NCBI RefSeq assembly: GCF_014203125.1
Contig: NZ_JACHIH010000030.1
Coordinates: 2,217-66,216 of the forward strand
Source of the DNA: Rhodopseudomonas rhenobacensis
Lineage (GTDB): Bacteria > Pseudomonadota > Alphaproteobacteria > Rhizobiales > Xanthobacteraceae
Length of the DNA: 64,000 bases
Reading direction: 5' to 3'
This document shows positions 17,576-27,497 of the stretch, one piece after another. Numbering within the stretch: position 1 is the first letter of the stretch; each line of letters starts with the position of its first letter. The position numbers and the translations under genes are program-made. The notes under the pieces were generated by a model. The model saw only the letters and a list, made by a program, of their open reading frames with translations. It did no database searches and was not told the origin of the DNA.

Positions 17576-18574
17576 CTATTCGGATTCCTCCAACAGCCAT
17601 TCCGCCGCGTCGCGCCACAGCGTGTCGCGATGCTCGGGCCGGAAGAAGCCGAAATGGCCGATCTTGGTCGCGCCCGAATCCGCCGGGTGGATGTCGATGA
17701 TTTCCGGATTGATCGAGGTGAAGCCTTCGCACAGCAGTTCGACCGCCGGCCGCGTCGCCCAGGGGTCGTCGGCGATGCACAGCGCGCGCAGCGCGCCGCG
17801 GAAGAACGGGAAGTTCGCCAGTGCGATCAGCCCTTCGTCGTCGAACATGTAGCGCTCGCGCATCACCCAATCGACCCATTGCAGGAACACGCCCTTCGGC
17901 AGGTCTTCGCCGAGCCCGGCGCGGCCCGGTGCATAGCCCATCAGATGGGTGAGCGGCACGCCGACCAGATTGAGCAGCAGCAGCACGCGGTAGCGTTCCG
18001 GCGCCGTCATCAGTTTCCAGGAGCCGGCCTGCGCGGCGATCAACAGCGCCCGCGACACCTCCTGATTGTTCGGCAACAGCCCGAGCGCCTGGCCGCCGAA
18101 CGAGTGGCCGACATAGCGCAGCGGCATCGTGTCGTAGCGCTGCCGCATCCACGCCACCGCAGCGGCGACGTCGCGTTCCGCCCAATCCGCCATGGTGGCC
18201 TGAAAGCCGGCCAGCGAGCGCGGTCGTCCGGCGGCCCGCAGCGACGGCTGCCGGGAGCCGCCGGTGCCGCGATAGTCATAGGTCAAAACCGCGCTGCCGC
18301 GGCGCGCCAGATAACTGGCAAAGCCGCGATAGATCTTGCGCGGAACTGCGGTTGCCGAATTGATCAGCACCGCGTGGGTTTTGGCGCCGCGCGGCAGATA
18401 CAGCGTCGCCGCCAGCACAAATCCATCGGTCGCAGGAAAGGTGATGTCGTCGGAAAACACGTCGTCGGGCGCGGCCATTGCCAAGGCGAATTCCGGAAAA
18501 GCTGTTGGAATGGCCCCAACAGAGGCGAATTCGGCTTTCACCGCAAGGGGTTGTGTTCTGCGCATGAATTCCAA
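17576..18574 (-). CDS. Alpha/beta hydrolase
   Basis: Up to 332 residues. The nucleophile elbow is GHSFGGQ and the likely catalytic His lies in [12 protein letters not shown] near the C-terminus. An early strand, [25 protein letters not shown], then DYRGTGGS, resemble predicted hydrolases of the UCP037442 type. The substrate is unknown. The N-terminal 32 residues are not domain-like, so the real start may be 18478 ([10 protein letters not shown]), which begins just before the first strand. It is divergent from the DAHP synthase gene, which starts 81 bp away. Confidence 0.82.
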   Translation of the reverse strand: MEFMRRTQPLAVKAEFASVGAIPTAFPEFALAMAAPDDVFSDDITFPATDGFVLAATLYLPRGAKTHAVLINSATAVPRKIYRGFASYLARRGSAVLTYDYRGTGGSRQPSLRAAGRPRSLAGFQATMADWAERDVAAAVAWMRQRYDTMPLRYVGHSFGGQALGLLPNNQEVSRALLIAAQAGSWKLMTAPERYRVLLLLNLVGVPLTHLMGYAPGRAGLGEDLPKGVFLQWVDWVMRERYMFDDEGLIALANFPFFRGALRALCIADDPWATRPAVELLCEGFTSINPEIIDIHPADSGATKIGHFGFFRPEHRDTLWRDAAEWLLEESE

Positions 18575-18655
18575 TGGCGGTGCGGCAGAACCCTGTGTAT
18601 AACCCGCCCGCCGCCGGGTACCCTAACCCGCGGTTTTTCCTCAGGAGTTGATCTC

Positions 18656-20044
18656 ATGTCCGAGCGGTGGACACTCGACAGTTGGCGCAGCAAGCCGGTG
18701 CAGCAGATGCCGGATTATCCGGATGCGAAAGCTCTGGCCGATGTCGAGGCGCAGCTGGCCACGTTTCCGCCGCTGGTTTTTGCAGGTGAGGCGCGCAATC
18801 TGAAGAAGGCGCTGGCGCGGGTGTGCGCCGGTGAGGCCTTCCTGCTGCAGGGCGGCGATTGCGCCGAGAGCTTCGCCGAGCATGGCGCCAACAATATCCG
18901 GGATTTCTTCCGCGTGCTGCTGCAGATGGCGGTGGTGTTGACCTATGCCGGCGCGCTGCCGGTGGTGAAGGTCGGCCGCATCGCCGGGCAATTCGCCAAG
19001 CCGCGGTCTTCGCCGACGGAAAAGCGCGGCGACGTCGCATTGCCGAGCTATCGCGGCGACATCGTCAACGACGTCGGCTTCACCGCGGCTTCGCGGGTGC
19101 CCGATCCGCAGCGCCAGCTGATGGCCTATCGGCAGTCGGCGGCGACGCTGAACCTGCTGCGGGCTTTCGCCACCGGCGGCTTCGCCAATCTCGGCAGCGT
19201 GCATCAGTGGATGCTTGGTTTCCTGAAGGATTCCCAGCAGTCGCGGCGTTACAAGGAGTTGGCCGACCGGATTTCCGACGCGCTGAACTTCATGCGCGCC
19301 TGCGGGCTCAACCTGGAAAGCCATCCGGAGCTGCGCGCCACCGAGTTCTACACCAGCCATGAAGCGCTGCTGCTCGGCTACGAGCAGGCCTTCACCCGGG
19401 TGGATTCCACCACCGGCGACTGGTACGCGACCTCCGGCCACATGCTGTGGATCGGCGACCGCACCCGCCAGCTCGACCACGCCCATATCGAATATTTCCG
19501 CGGCATCAAGAACCCGATCGGGCTGAAATGCGGCCCGTCGCTGAAGACCGACGAACTGCTGAAGCTGATCGACGTGCTCAATCCGGACAACGAGCCGGGA
19601 CGCCTCACGCTGATCGGCCGGTTCGGCGCCGACAAGATCGGCGACAACCTGCCGGGGATGATCCGAGCGGTGCAGCGCGAGGGCCGCGCCGTGGTGTGGT
19701 CGTGCGATCCGATGCACGGCAACACCATCACCTCGACCTCGGGTTACAAGACCCGGCCGTTCGACCGCATCCTGGCGGAGGTGAAGTCGTTCTTCACCAT
19801 CCACGCCGCGGAAGGCACCCATGCCGGCGGCGTCCACCTGGAGATGACCGGGCAGGACGTCACCGAATGCATCGGCGGGGCGCGCGCGATCACCGACGAG
19901 GACCTCAACAACCGCTATCACACCGCCTGCGATCCGCGGCTCAACGCCGAGCAGTCGATCGACATGGCGTTCCTGATCGCGGAACTGTTGAAGCAGGGCC
20001 GCGTCGGCAAGGCCAACCCGTTGCCGGTGGCCGCAGGGCTGTGA
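18656..20044 (+). CDS. Class II 3-deoxy-7-phosphoheptulonate (DAHP) synthase
   Basis: A 462-residue enzyme of the plant-like class II, condensing phosphoenolpyruvate and erythrose 4-phosphate at the entry to the shikimate pathway. Landmarks are [11 protein letters not shown] (metal-binding Cys), [14 protein letters not shown], the [14 protein letters not shown] block, [26 protein letters not shown] and CDPMHGNT (catalytic and metal His). The start at 18656 is preceded by AGGAG at 18643-18647. The dgkA start follows one base after the stop, so dgkA is translationally coupled. Confidence 0.95.
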   Translation: MSERWTLDSWRSKPVQQMPDYPDAKALADVEAQLATFPPLVFAGEARNLKKALARVCAGEAFLLQGGDCAESFAEHGANNIRDFFRVLLQMAVVLTYAGALPVVKVGRIAGQFAKPRSSPTEKRGDVALPSYRGDIVNDVGFTAASRVPDPQRQLMAYRQSAATLNLLRAFATGGFANLGSVHQWMLGFLKDSQQSRRYKELADRISDALNFMRACGLNLESHPELRATEFYTSHEALLLGYEQAFTRVDSTTGDWYATSGHMLWIGDRTRQLDHAHIEYFRGIKNPIGLKCGPSLKTDELLKLIDVLNPDNEPGRLTLIGRFGADKIGDNLPGMIRAVQREGRAVVWSCDPMHGNTITSTSGYKTRPFDRILAEVKSFFTIHAAEGTHAGGVHLEMTGQDVTECIGGARAITDEDLNNRYHTACDPRLNAEQSIDMAFLIAELLKQGRVGKANPLPVAAGL

Positions 20045-20045
20045 T

Positions 20046-20399
20046 GTGCTGCGGTTCTGGCGGGCGACCATCAACACCAAGAATGGTCTCGCCTTCGCGA
20101 TCCGCTCCGAAGCCGCGATTCGCGAGGAGCTGATCGCGCTGGCGCTGGCTTTGCCGCTGGCGTTTCTGGTCGGCTCCACCGCGATGCGCCGGGTCGAGCT
20201 GATCGCGGTGGTGGTGCTGGTGCTGGTGGTCGAGCTCTTGAACACCGCGATCGAGAAGCTGGCCGACCGGCTGACCACCGAGCACGATCCGCAGATCGGC
20301 CGGGTCAAGGACATGGGCTCGGCCGCGGTCGGCGTCGCCCTGGTGATGGCCGGGCTGTTCTGGCTGTTCGCCTTGGCCGAGCGGGTCGGACTGGTCTAG
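20046..20399 (+). CDS. dgkA: Diacylglycerol kinase DgkA
   Basis: A 117-residue membrane enzyme with three transmembrane helices (about 32-48, 52-69, 93-113) and a short amphipathic N-terminus. The signature NTAIEKLADRLTTEHDPQIGRVKDMGSAAV contains the conserved catalytic Glu and Lys and the DMGSAA motif. It phosphorylates diacylglycerol to phosphatidate at the inner membrane. The start is a GTG one base after the upstream TGA, so translation is probably coupled to the DAHP synthase. Confidence 0.92.
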   Translation: MLRFWRATINTKNGLAFAIRSEAAIREELIALALALPLAFLVGSTAMRRVELIAVVVLVLVVELLNTAIEKLADRLTTEHDPQIGRVKDMGSAAVGVALVMAGLFWLFALAERVGLV

Positions 20400-20432
20400 C
20401 TCGACATTGCGCCGCAGCGCGGTCGCGGCTAG

Positions 20433-22196
20433 ATGTTTTTCATGACCGACCCCGCTGAATTCACCGTCACGCTGGCGCAATTGAACCCGACGGTCGGCGA
20501 TATCGCCGGCAACGTCGCCCGGGCACGCACCGCGCGGGCGAGCGCCGCGGCCGATGGCGCCCAGTTGATCGTGTTTCCCGAACTGTTCATTTCCGGCTAC
20601 CCGCCGGAGGATCTGGTGCTGAAGCCGGCGTTCCAGGCGGCCTGCCGCGCCGCGGTCGAGGAGCTGGCGCGCGACACCGCCGACGGCGGCCCGGCGATGC
20701 TGATCGGCTCGCCCTGGGTCGACGGCGGCAAGCTGTACAACGCCTGCGCGCTGCTCGACGGTGGCGCCATCGCGGCGATCCGCTTCAAGGTCAATCTGCC
20801 GAATTACGGCGTGTTCGATGAGAAGCGGGTGTTTTGCCGCGGCCCGGTGGCCGGTCCGGTGACGATCCGCGGCGTCCGCGTCGGCGTGCCGATCTGCGAA
20901 GACACCTGGATGGAGGAATCCGCCGATTACGAGAACGTGGTCGAGTGCCTGGCCGAGACCGGCGCCGAGATCCTGATCGTGCCGAACGGCTCGCCCTATG
21001 CGCGCGACAAGGCCGATCTGCGGCTGTCGGTGCAGGTGGCGCGGGTCACCGAAAGCGATCTGCCGCTGATCTACGTCAACCAGGTCGGCGGCCAGGACGA
21101 ACTGGTGTTCGACGGCGCCTCGTTTGCGCTCAACGCCGATCGCACGCTGGCGGCGCAGCTGCCGGCGTTCGAAGAGAGCCTCGCCACGCTGCGCTGGGTC
21201 AACGGCGACGCCGGCTGGCGCTGCGACGGTCCGATCGCCCCGGTGCTGGACGGCGACCAAGCCGATTACGCCGCCTGCGTGCTCGGCCTGCGCGACTACG
21301 TCAACAAGAACGGCTTTCCCGGCGTGCTGCTCGGGATTTCCGGCGGCATCGATTCGGCGCTGTGCGCGGCGATCGCGGTCGATGCGCTCGGCGTCGAGCG
21401 GGTGCGCGGCGTGATGCTGCCGTTCCGCTTCACCGCGCAGGTCTCGCTCGACGACGCCGCCAAGCTCGCGGGCGCGCTCGGATTTAACTACGAAGTGCTG
21501 CCGATCGCCCAAGCTGTCAACGGCTTCGAGGAGATTCTGGCCGGCACCTTCAAGGGCCTGCCGCGCGACATCACCGAAGAGAATTTGCAGGCGCGCACCC
21601 GCGGCACGCTGCTGATGGCGATCTCCAACAAGACCGGCGCCATGGTGGTCACCACCGGCAACAAATCGGAAATGTCGGTCGGCTACGCTACGCTGTACGG
21701 CGACATGAACGGCGGCTTCAACCCGATCAAGGACATCTACAAGACCGAGGTGTTCCGGCTCTCCAGCCTGCGCAACGCCTGGAAGCCCGACGGTGCACTG
21801 GGACCAAGCGGCGAGGTGATCCCGGTCAACATCATCACGCGCCCACCAACGGCGGAATTGCGCGAAAACCAGACCGACCAGGATTCGCTGCCGCCTTATG
21901 AGATTCTCGACGGCATTCTCGCGCGGCTGGTGGAGCAGGAACAGCCGCTGGCGGACATCGTCGCGGCCGGCTATGAGCGCGACACCGTGGTGCGGATCGA
22001 CCGCTTGCTGAACATCGCCGAGTACAAGCGCCGGCAGGCAGCGCCGGGGGTCAAGGTGACGCGGAAGAACTTCGGCCGCGACCGCCGTTATCCGATCACC
22101 AACCGGTTCCGCGATTCCGGCGCGCCGCTGCGCGAGCCCGATGCCACGTTGCTGTCGCGCAGCCAGCGTACCACCAGTGAGGCGTTCGAGGGCTGA
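20433..22196 (+). CDS. nadE: Glutamine-dependent NAD+ synthetase
   Basis: A 587-residue two-domain enzyme. The N-terminal nitrilase/glutaminase domain has Glu in LIVFPELFISGYP, Lys in RFKVNLPNYGVFDE and the nucleophilic Cys in VGVPICEDTW. The C-terminal synthetase domain has the ATP P-loop SGGIDSALCA (about 301-310) and the KSEMSVGYATLYGDMNGGF block. It amidates nicotinic acid adenine dinucleotide with glutamine. ATG codons at 20433 and 20442 are both possible starts. It follows dgkA by 33 bp. Confidence 0.95.
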   Translation: MFFMTDPAEFTVTLAQLNPTVGDIAGNVARARTARASAAADGAQLIVFPELFISGYPPEDLVLKPAFQAACRAAVEELARDTADGGPAMLIGSPWVDGGKLYNACALLDGGAIAAIRFKVNLPNYGVFDEKRVFCRGPVAGPVTIRGVRVGVPICEDTWMEESADYENVVECLAETGAEILIVPNGSPYARDKADLRLSVQVARVTESDLPLIYVNQVGGQDELVFDGASFALNADRTLAAQLPAFEESLATLRWVNGDAGWRCDGPIAPVLDGDQADYAACVLGLRDYVNKNGFPGVLLGISGGIDSALCAAIAVDALGVERVRGVMLPFRFTAQVSLDDAAKLAGALGFNYEVLPIAQAVNGFEEILAGTFKGLPRDITEENLQARTRGTLLMAISNKTGAMVVTTGNKSEMSVGYATLYGDMNGGFNPIKDIYKTEVFRLSSLRNAWKPDGALGPSGEVIPVNIITRPPTAELRENQTDQDSLPPYEILDGILARLVEQEQPLADIVAAGYERDTVVRIDRLLNIAEYKRRQAAPGVKVTRKNFGRDRRYPITNRFRDSGAPLREPDATLLSRSQRTTSEAFEG

Positions 22197-22273
22197 CGTC
22201 GCGCCTTGACTGATGCGGCGTCGGCGGCAATCGTCGCAGCGACCCATAACAGACCATCTGGCGGGATTTCTGC

Positions 22274-23344
22274 ATGCGACGCTCGATCGAGGACAAGTCC
22301 TTCCTGCTCTTGGTGGCGCTGATCTCGCTGGCGTTCGGCTGGGTCCTGCTGCCGTTCTACGGCGCGATCCTGTGGGGCGTGGTGATCGCCGTGGTGTTCG
22401 CGCCGTTGTCGCGGCGGCTCGCCGCGATGATGCCGGAGCGGCCGACGCTGGCCGCGCTGATCACGGTGCTGATCATCATCTTCATCGTCATCCTGCCGCT
22501 GACGCTGGTGATCGCCTCGTTGGCGCAGGAGGCCGCCAGCGTCTACGAGAAGATCCAGTCGAAGGATCTCGATCTGGTGGGCTCGTTCCAGCAGGTACTG
22601 AACGTGTTGCCGAGCTGGGCGACCTCGCTGCTGGAGCGTTTCGGCCTCGCCAGCCTCGGCGCGGTGCAGGACAAGCTGTCGGCGGGGCTGTTGAAGGGCA
22701 GCCAGTTCATCGCCACCCAGGCGCTCAATGTCGGGCAGAGCACCTTCGACTTCGTGCTCGAACTCTTCATCATGATCTATCTGCTGTTCTTCCTGCTGCG
22801 CGACGAGGCCGCGCTCTCGCGGCGGTTGCGCACTGCGATCCCGCTGCGTCCCGAGCAGCAGAAGGCGCTGTTGAGCAAATTCGCCGTCGTGGTGCGCGCC
22901 ATGATCAAGGGCAACATGCTTGTGGCGCTGCTGCAGGGCGCGCTCGGCGGGCTGATGTTCTGGTTTCTCGGCATCAGCGCCTCGCTCTTATGGGCGGTGC
23001 TGATGGCGTTCCTGTCGCTGCTGCCCGCGGTCGGCGCCGGGCTGATCTGGGTGCCGGTGGCGATCTATCTGCTGGCGATCGGCTCGATCTGGAAGGGCGT
23101 GCTGCTGATCGCCTATGGGGCGCTGGTGATCGGCCTCGTGGACAACATCCTGCGCCCGATCCTGGTCGGCAAGGACACCAAGATGCCGGACTATATCGTG
23201 CTGATCTCCACGCTCGGCGGCATCGAAGTGTTCGGCATCAACGGCTTCGTGCTGGGGCCGGTGATCGCCGCGCTGTTCATCGCGGTGTGGGATCTTTTCG
23301 CGACGTCCCGGCAACAGGATGAGCGGCCGGCCGCCGAGGCGTGA
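22274..23344 (+). CDS. AI-2E family (PerM/YdiK-like) membrane transporter
   Basis: A 356-residue protein with about seven to eight transmembrane segments. The family-typical central stretch is LFIMIYLLFFLLRDEAALSRRLRTAIPL, and the C-terminal signature is GLVDNILRPILVGKDTKMPDYIVLISTLGGIEVFGINGFVLGPVI. The family includes AI-2 exporters and Na+/H+ antiporters, so the substrate is undetermined. It is 77 bp downstream of nadE. Confidence 0.87.
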   Translation: MRRSIEDKSFLLLVALISLAFGWVLLPFYGAILWGVVIAVVFAPLSRRLAAMMPERPTLAALITVLIIIFIVILPLTLVIASLAQEAASVYEKIQSKDLDLVGSFQQVLNVLPSWATSLLERFGLASLGAVQDKLSAGLLKGSQFIATQALNVGQSTFDFVLELFIMIYLLFFLLRDEAALSRRLRTAIPLRPEQQKALLSKFAVVVRAMIKGNMLVALLQGALGGLMFWFLGISASLLWAVLMAFLSLLPAVGAGLIWVPVAIYLLAIGSIWKGVLLIAYGALVIGLVDNILRPILVGKDTKMPDYIVLISTLGGIEVFGINGFVLGPVIAALFIAVWDLFATSRQQDERPAAEA

Positions 23345-23382
23345 CTCACAACCTCGTTTGACTGAGAAGGCAAATGAGGCCT

Positions 23383-23519
23383 GGTGTCCCGGGCGCGGCG
23401 CAGCGCGAAGCGCTGCCCCGCAGAACCGGGACCGTTCCAAGCGCTGCGTTCCGTAACGGCCCCGGCTCTGCGGCGCACCACGCCGCAAACGCGGCGGGTT
23501 GCGCCGCGTCCGGGGAACG
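23383..23519. repeat. GC-rich intergenic repeat, GTGTCCCGGGCGCGGCGCAG type
   Basis: The 5' end GGTGTCCCGGGCGCGGCGCA and the 3' end TGCGCCGCGTCCGGGGAAC are imperfect inverted repeats. Two internal blocks (GCAGAACCGGGACCGTT and AACGGCCCCGGCTCTGC) pair again. It resembles another dispersed intergenic element of Bradyrhizobium-type genomes (from memory). It separates the AI-2E gene from a convergent DUF2865 gene. Confidence 0.6.
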
Positions 23520-23530
23520 CCTGGCCATTG

Positions 23531-24712
23531 TTACCGCGCCGGGATGAAGGTCGGGCCGACCGAGCGGATCTTGCCGGTTTCGGCTCCGGCGTCCGCCGCC
23601 GGGGCTTCGGTCGGGGCCGCCGCTGCCGCGGGTGCCGCGCCCTTCTTCGATGCCGCGGCCGGCTTCGCCAGCGGCTGCGACATCTTCTTGGCGCGCTCCT
23701 CGGTGACGATGATGTCGCCCTGTTCGACCGAGCCCTTGTCGTCGATGCCCTTCAGCGCTTCGGACCAGGTCTGGCCGGCGGCCTTGCAGGCGCAGGACGG
23801 GTTGAACTCCTGGCGATAGCGGAACGCGTTGGGCGACGACGAATAGGGCTGGCCGTTGATCGACACCGCCTGGTTCATGTCCTCGCCGGGATTGCGATAG
23901 GTGAACAGCGTGGCTTCGGCGGCGGGGCATTGGTTCTTGCAGGTCTTCTCGTCGTCGGGAAACCGGCCCGGCACGGTGGCGAAGGAAATCGGGAAATAGA
24001 AGCCGTCGCAGCTTCGCACGCAGACCGTGCGATAGGTGCCGGACGGCGGCCCGGCCTCGGCGGGGCCGGGGGCCGCGCCGGGATTGTCGTTGCCGCCGGG
24101 ATTGTTGTTGTTGCCGAACAGGTTGTCGAGGAAATTGCCGCCGCCATTGCGGGCTGCGGCGACGTATTGCGGGCCGCAATTGTTCTGCGCCAGCGCCAGC
24201 AGCACCGAGCGGCGCTGGTTGTCGCGGTCCGAGGTGCCGGCGCCGCCCATCCGCAGCCGCTCCAGATTGTTGGTGATCTGGTCCAGATTGCCGCGCATCT
24301 GCTGGATCTGGTTGTTGATCGGGCCGCATTGCGCGGACTGGTTGTTGAACAGCGAGAAGAAGCCGGAGCTGTCGCAGCCCATCCGCTTGGCCTGGGTGGT
24401 GACGCGGTCGAGCTCGCCCTGCTGCCGGGCGGCGGCGTCCTCGAAGCGGCGGACCTGCTCGGCCTTGGCCGGATCGCCACCACCGCCGCGGTCGACGCTG
24501 GCCAGTTGCGCTTCCAGCCGCTGACACATCGGATTGGTCGCGACGCCGCCCTGCGGGCTCTGCCCGGGCGGATAGCTCTGCGGATAGCCCTGCTGGGGAG
24601 GCGGCGGGGGCGGATAGCCCTGCGCCGCCGCTTCAAGACCGGCTCCGAGGCCGAACAACACGGCGCCGGCCAAAATCCGGCGGATCGGGAATCGCATCAA
24701 GGTCTCAACCAT
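23531..24712 (-). CDS. DUF2865 domain-containing secreted protein
   Basis: Up to 393 residues, with a signal peptide (hydrophobic stretch at about residues 14-30). A Pro/Gln/Gly-rich repeat region follows (YPPPPPPQQGYPQ), then a helical Cys-containing part. An Asn/Gly-rich spacer (LFGNNNNPGGNDNPG) leads to the conserved DUF2865 core (TYRTVCVRSCDGFYFPISFATVPGRF, CKNQCPAAEATLFTYRNPGEDM, CACKAAGQTW). The even number of Cys suggests disulfides in the periplasm or at the surface. The function is unknown. The Met at residue 6 (24697) is an alternative start. Confidence 0.85.
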   Translation of the reverse strand: MVETLMRFPIRRILAGAVLFGLGAGLEAAAQGYPPPPPPQQGYPQSYPPGQSPQGGVATNPMCQRLEAQLASVDRGGGGDPAKAEQVRRFEDAAARQQGELDRVTTQAKRMGCDSSGFFSLFNNQSAQCGPINNQIQQMRGNLDQITNNLERLRMGGAGTSDRDNQRRSVLLALAQNNCGPQYVAAARNGGGNFLDNLFGNNNNPGGNDNPGAAPGPAEAGPPSGTYRTVCVRSCDGFYFPISFATVPGRFPDDEKTCKNQCPAAEATLFTYRNPGEDMNQAVSINGQPYSSSPNAFRYRQEFNPSCACKAAGQTWSEALKGIDDKGSVEQGDIIVTEERAKKMSQPLAKPAAASKKGAAPAAAAAPTEAPAADAGAETGKIRSVGPTFIPAR

Positions 24713-24822
24713 TTCTCGGCGGTAGGCGCGATCCGTCTAGCCGCTTCTGGCGGCACCGTCACGTCGTTTCCGAGGCGCCGGTGTGGCAAGTGGAAGCATC
24801 GGCGCAACGCCGCCCCGCCCCA

Positions 24823-25131
24823 CTAGCGGGTGCAGGTGATGGCGAGGAATTCGTTGCAGGCGCCGTGCGCGCAGCTGTTGCCGACCGAGGCGGGCACGGT
24901 TCCGGTGATTTCGTCGGCGTCGATCTGCCGATACGAGGTCGCCTCGGCGAAATCCCGCGACTGGCAGTAGGATTGCGCGGCGTAGGCGCCGCACTTCTCG
25001 CCCTTGGCGAGGCATTGATCGATGCCGTAGCCGTCGGAATGGTTGGGGACGATGAAGACGCGGCTGTCGGCGACGGCAGCCGAGGCCGACAGCAGGAAAG
25101 CCGCGGCCAGCAAGGCAGGAAAGGATGTCAT
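24823..25131 (-). CDS. Small secreted Cys-rich hypothetical protein
   Basis: A 102-residue protein with a clear signal peptide (MTSFPALLAAAFLLSASAAVA). The mature part has six Cys (QCLAKGEKC, SYC, SC, GAC, TC), probably forming three disulfides in the periplasm. I do not recognise a named family. The start at 25131 places the signal peptide correctly; the frame continues upstream without homology. A TTAA-N6-TTAA palindrome lies 50-70 bp upstream. Confidence 0.7.
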   Translation of the reverse strand: MTSFPALLAAAFLLSASAAVADSRVFIVPNHSDGYGIDQCLAKGEKCGAYAAQSYCQSRDFAEATSYRQIDADEITGTVPASVGNSCAHGACNEFLAITCTR

Positions 25132-25450
25132 AACGCACCAATGAATGAGAGAAACCAGCTCCCATTCTGTTAGCCCGGAAGGGTTAAGAATCATTAACCA
25201 TGGCGGTTTGGCCAGGCGGCAGCGGCGTAGGACCCGAACATGGCCGAAATCGGTCGGTTCCCGAATCTCCGCGCTCCCGACGCTTGGCGGGCTTGACGCG
25301 ATTCGCCGGCTGTTCCATGGTGCCGCGATGAACGGTCTTTTCTCGATTTGTGGCCTTTGCCGCGAGATTATTAGCTAGCTCACCGCTGGCTGAGGCCGTC
25401 TTTTCTCATACGAGATCACTGGACGCCCGGCCGCAAGGGACGGGATATCC
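25132..25450. promoter_or_regulatory. Divergent promoter region with GGTTAA-N6-TTAACC palindrome
   Basis: This intergenic region of about 320 bases lies between the secreted protein gene and cysS. At 25183-25200 there is GGTTAA-gaatca-TTAACC, a perfect 6-bp inverted repeat that resembles a CtrA box with a spacer one base short. The spacer contains GAATC, a CcrM (GANTC) methylation site. No coding sequence or structured RNA is seen. Confidence 0.45.
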
Positions 25451-26869
25451 ATGGCTTTGCGCCTTTACGATACGCTGACCAAGGAGAAGCGCGACTTTGC
25501 GCCGCTCGATCCGTCGAATGTGCGGATGTATGTCTGCGGCCCGACGGTCTACGACTTTGCCCATATCGGCAATGCCCGGCCGGTGATCGTGTTCGACGTG
25601 CTGTTCCGGCTGCTGCGGCAGCTTTACGGCGAGAGCCACGTCACCTATGTCCGCAACATCACCGACGTCGACGACAAGATCAACGACCGCGCCGCGCGGG
25701 ATTTCCCCGGCCTGCCGCTGAACGAGGCGATCCGCAAGGTCACCGAGCAGACCGAGAAGCAGTTTCAAGACGATGTGACGGCGCTCGGATGCCTTGCTCC
25801 GACTGTGCAGCCGCGCGCGACCGAGCATATCGGCGAGATGCGCGAGATCATCGACCGGCTGGTCGAAGGCGGCTTCGCCTATGTCGCCGAGGACCACGTG
25901 CTGTTCTCGCCGCAGGCGATGAACGCCGCAAACACGATCCTGCCGCGCTACGGGTCGCTGGCCAATCGCTCGCTCGACGAAATGATCGCCGGCGCCCGGG
26001 TCGACGTCGCGCCGTATAAGCGCGACGCCACCGATTTCGTGCTGTGGAAGCCGTCGAAGCCGGGCGAGCCGTCCTGGCCGTCGCCGGCCGGCATCGCCAC
26101 GCAGGGCCGGCCGGGCTGGCACATTGAATGCTCGGCGATGGCCTGGAAGCATCTCGGCGAAACCTTCGACATCCACGGCGGCGGCATCGACCTGGTGTTT
26201 CCGCATCACGAGAACGAGGCCGCGCAAAGCTGCTGCGCCTTCCACACCGACCGCATGGCGACCACCTGGATGCACAACGGCTTCCTGCAGGTCGAAGGCG
26301 AGAAGATGTCGAAGAGTGTCGGCAATTTCGTCACCATCAGGCAGTTGCTGGCGGATTGGCCAGGCGAGGTGCTGCGCCTCAACATGCTGAAGACGCATTA
26401 TCGCTCGCCGATCGATTGGACGCTGAACGGCCTCGAAGAGAGCGCCAAGACGCTGGATGATTGGTACTGGGTCGCGGCCGACGCCACGGGTGATCGCGCG
26501 GCCAAGACCGTGGTCGACGCGTTGTCCGACGATCTCAACACGCCGCAGATGATCGCGGCGCTGCATAGCCTGCGCAACAAGGCGGCCTCCGGCAGCGATC
26601 AGGATCGCAGCGCATTCGCCGCATCGCTGCGAATGATCGGGCTGTTGTCGGAGAGCGCGGCCACATGGAACGGGCGCAAGCAGCAGGCCAGCGATGTCGA
26701 TGCCGCGCAGGTCAACGCCCTGATCGATGCCCGCACCGCCGCCCGTGCGCGAAAAGATTTCAAGGAATCCGATCGCATTCGCGACGAACTCGCCGCCATG
26801 GGCATCGCCATTAAGGACGGCAAGGACGCCGACGGCAAGCCGGTAACAACTTGGGAGATCGCCCGATGA
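25451..26869 (+). CDS. cysS: Cysteine-tRNA ligase
   Basis: A 472-residue class I aminoacyl-tRNA synthetase. The zinc-binding Cys29 (YVCGPTVYD), the HIGH-type motif HIGN (38-41), the Zn ligands in WHIECSAMA and [10 protein letters not shown], and KMSKS (285-289) are all present. It charges tRNA-Cys in the cytoplasm. It is the first gene of an unusually tight operon: its TGA overlaps the next ATG (ATGA at 26866-26869). Confidence 0.96.
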   Translation: MALRLYDTLTKEKRDFAPLDPSNVRMYVCGPTVYDFAHIGNARPVIVFDVLFRLLRQLYGESHVTYVRNITDVDDKINDRAARDFPGLPLNEAIRKVTEQTEKQFQDDVTALGCLAPTVQPRATEHIGEMREIIDRLVEGGFAYVAEDHVLFSPQAMNAANTILPRYGSLANRSLDEMIAGARVDVAPYKRDATDFVLWKPSKPGEPSWPSPAGIATQGRPGWHIECSAMAWKHLGETFDIHGGGIDLVFPHHENEAAQSCCAFHTDRMATTWMHNGFLQVEGEKMSKSVGNFVTIRQLLADWPGEVLRLNMLKTHYRSPIDWTLNGLEESAKTLDDWYWVAADATGDRAAKTVVDALSDDLNTPQMIAALHSLRNKAASGSDQDRSAFAASLRMIGLLSESAATWNGRKQQASDVDAAQVNALIDARTAARARKDFKESDRIRDELAAMGIAIKDGKDADGKPVTTWEIAR

Positions 26870-26979
26870 GCAAGCCCGACACGCCGTTCCCGAAGCACTG
26901 GCTGTATTACATCGCCATCAAGGTCGGGTTGTTGGCTGGCGCCATCGCGCTGGTGTTGAAACTCTACGGATTCTGGTGA
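26866..26979 (+). CDS. 37-residue small membrane protein
   Basis: The reading frame encodes [20 protein letters not shown] followed by [17 protein letters not shown]. It has a short polar N-terminus and one hydrophobic helix (about residues 13-33) ending in an aromatic residue. It begins at the ATGA overlap with cysS and ends at a GTGA overlap with the acetyltransferase gene. Such double overlap is strong evidence that it is translated. No function is known; the size and topology suggest a single-pass inner-membrane peptide. Confidence 0.75.
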   Translation: MSKPDTPFPKHWLYYIAIKVGLLAGAIALVLKLYGFW

Positions 26980-27497
26980 GCGCGATGGGACAAGCCATGC
27001 CACGGCCGGCGCTGCGGCCGTTCCTGCCGGCCGACACCGCCGTGCTGGCCGCGATCTTCGCCGCCAGCGTCGAGGAACTGACCGCCGAGGATTACAACGA
27101 AGCGCAGCAGCAGGCCTGGATCGCCGCCGTCGACGACGAAGCGGCGTTCGGCCAGCGGTTGGGCGAGCAGCTGACGCTGATCGCGACGCTGCAGAGCTCG
27201 CCCGTGGGCTTCGCCTCGCTGAAGGGCGCCGACCTGATCGATCTATTGTACGTGCATCCGAACGCCGCCGGGCAGGGCGTGGCGTCGATGCTGTGCGACG
27301 CGCTGGAAAAGCTCGCCGGCGCCCGCGGCGCCAAGATGCTCACCGTCGAAGCCAGCGACAATGCCGAGCCGTTCTTCGCCAAGCGCGGCTATATCGCCAC
27401 CCAGCGCAACACCGTGACGCTGAACGGGGAATGGCTCGCCAACACCACCATGCAGAAAAATCTGGCCGACGCCGCGGCCGCAGGAGCCAAGTCATGA
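26976..27497 (+). CDS. GNAT family N-acetyltransferase
   Basis: A 173-residue acetyl-CoA-dependent transferase of the GNAT fold. Conserved elements are the strand LIDLLYVHPNAAGQGVASMLCDALEKLA, with the acetyl-CoA pyrophosphate loop (AAGQGV), and EASDNAEPFFAKRGYIATQRNTV. The target is unknown. Start: GTG at 26976 overlapping the previous TGA (GTGA), or ATG at 26985. The 3' end overlaps cimA by ATGA. Confidence 0.87.
   Translation: MSAMGQAMPRPALRPFLPADTAVLAAIFAASVEELTAEDYNEAQQQAWIAAVDDEAAFGQRLGEQLTLIATLQSSPVGFASLKGADLIDLLYVHPNAAGQGVASMLCDALEKLAGARGAKMLTVEASDNAEPFFAKRGYIATQRNTVTLNGEWLANTTMQKNLADAAAAGAKS

Noticed and set aside
25132-25450. tRNA gene upstream of cysS
   Set aside because: No acceptor/T-arm pattern or GTTCRANYC box could be found on either strand.
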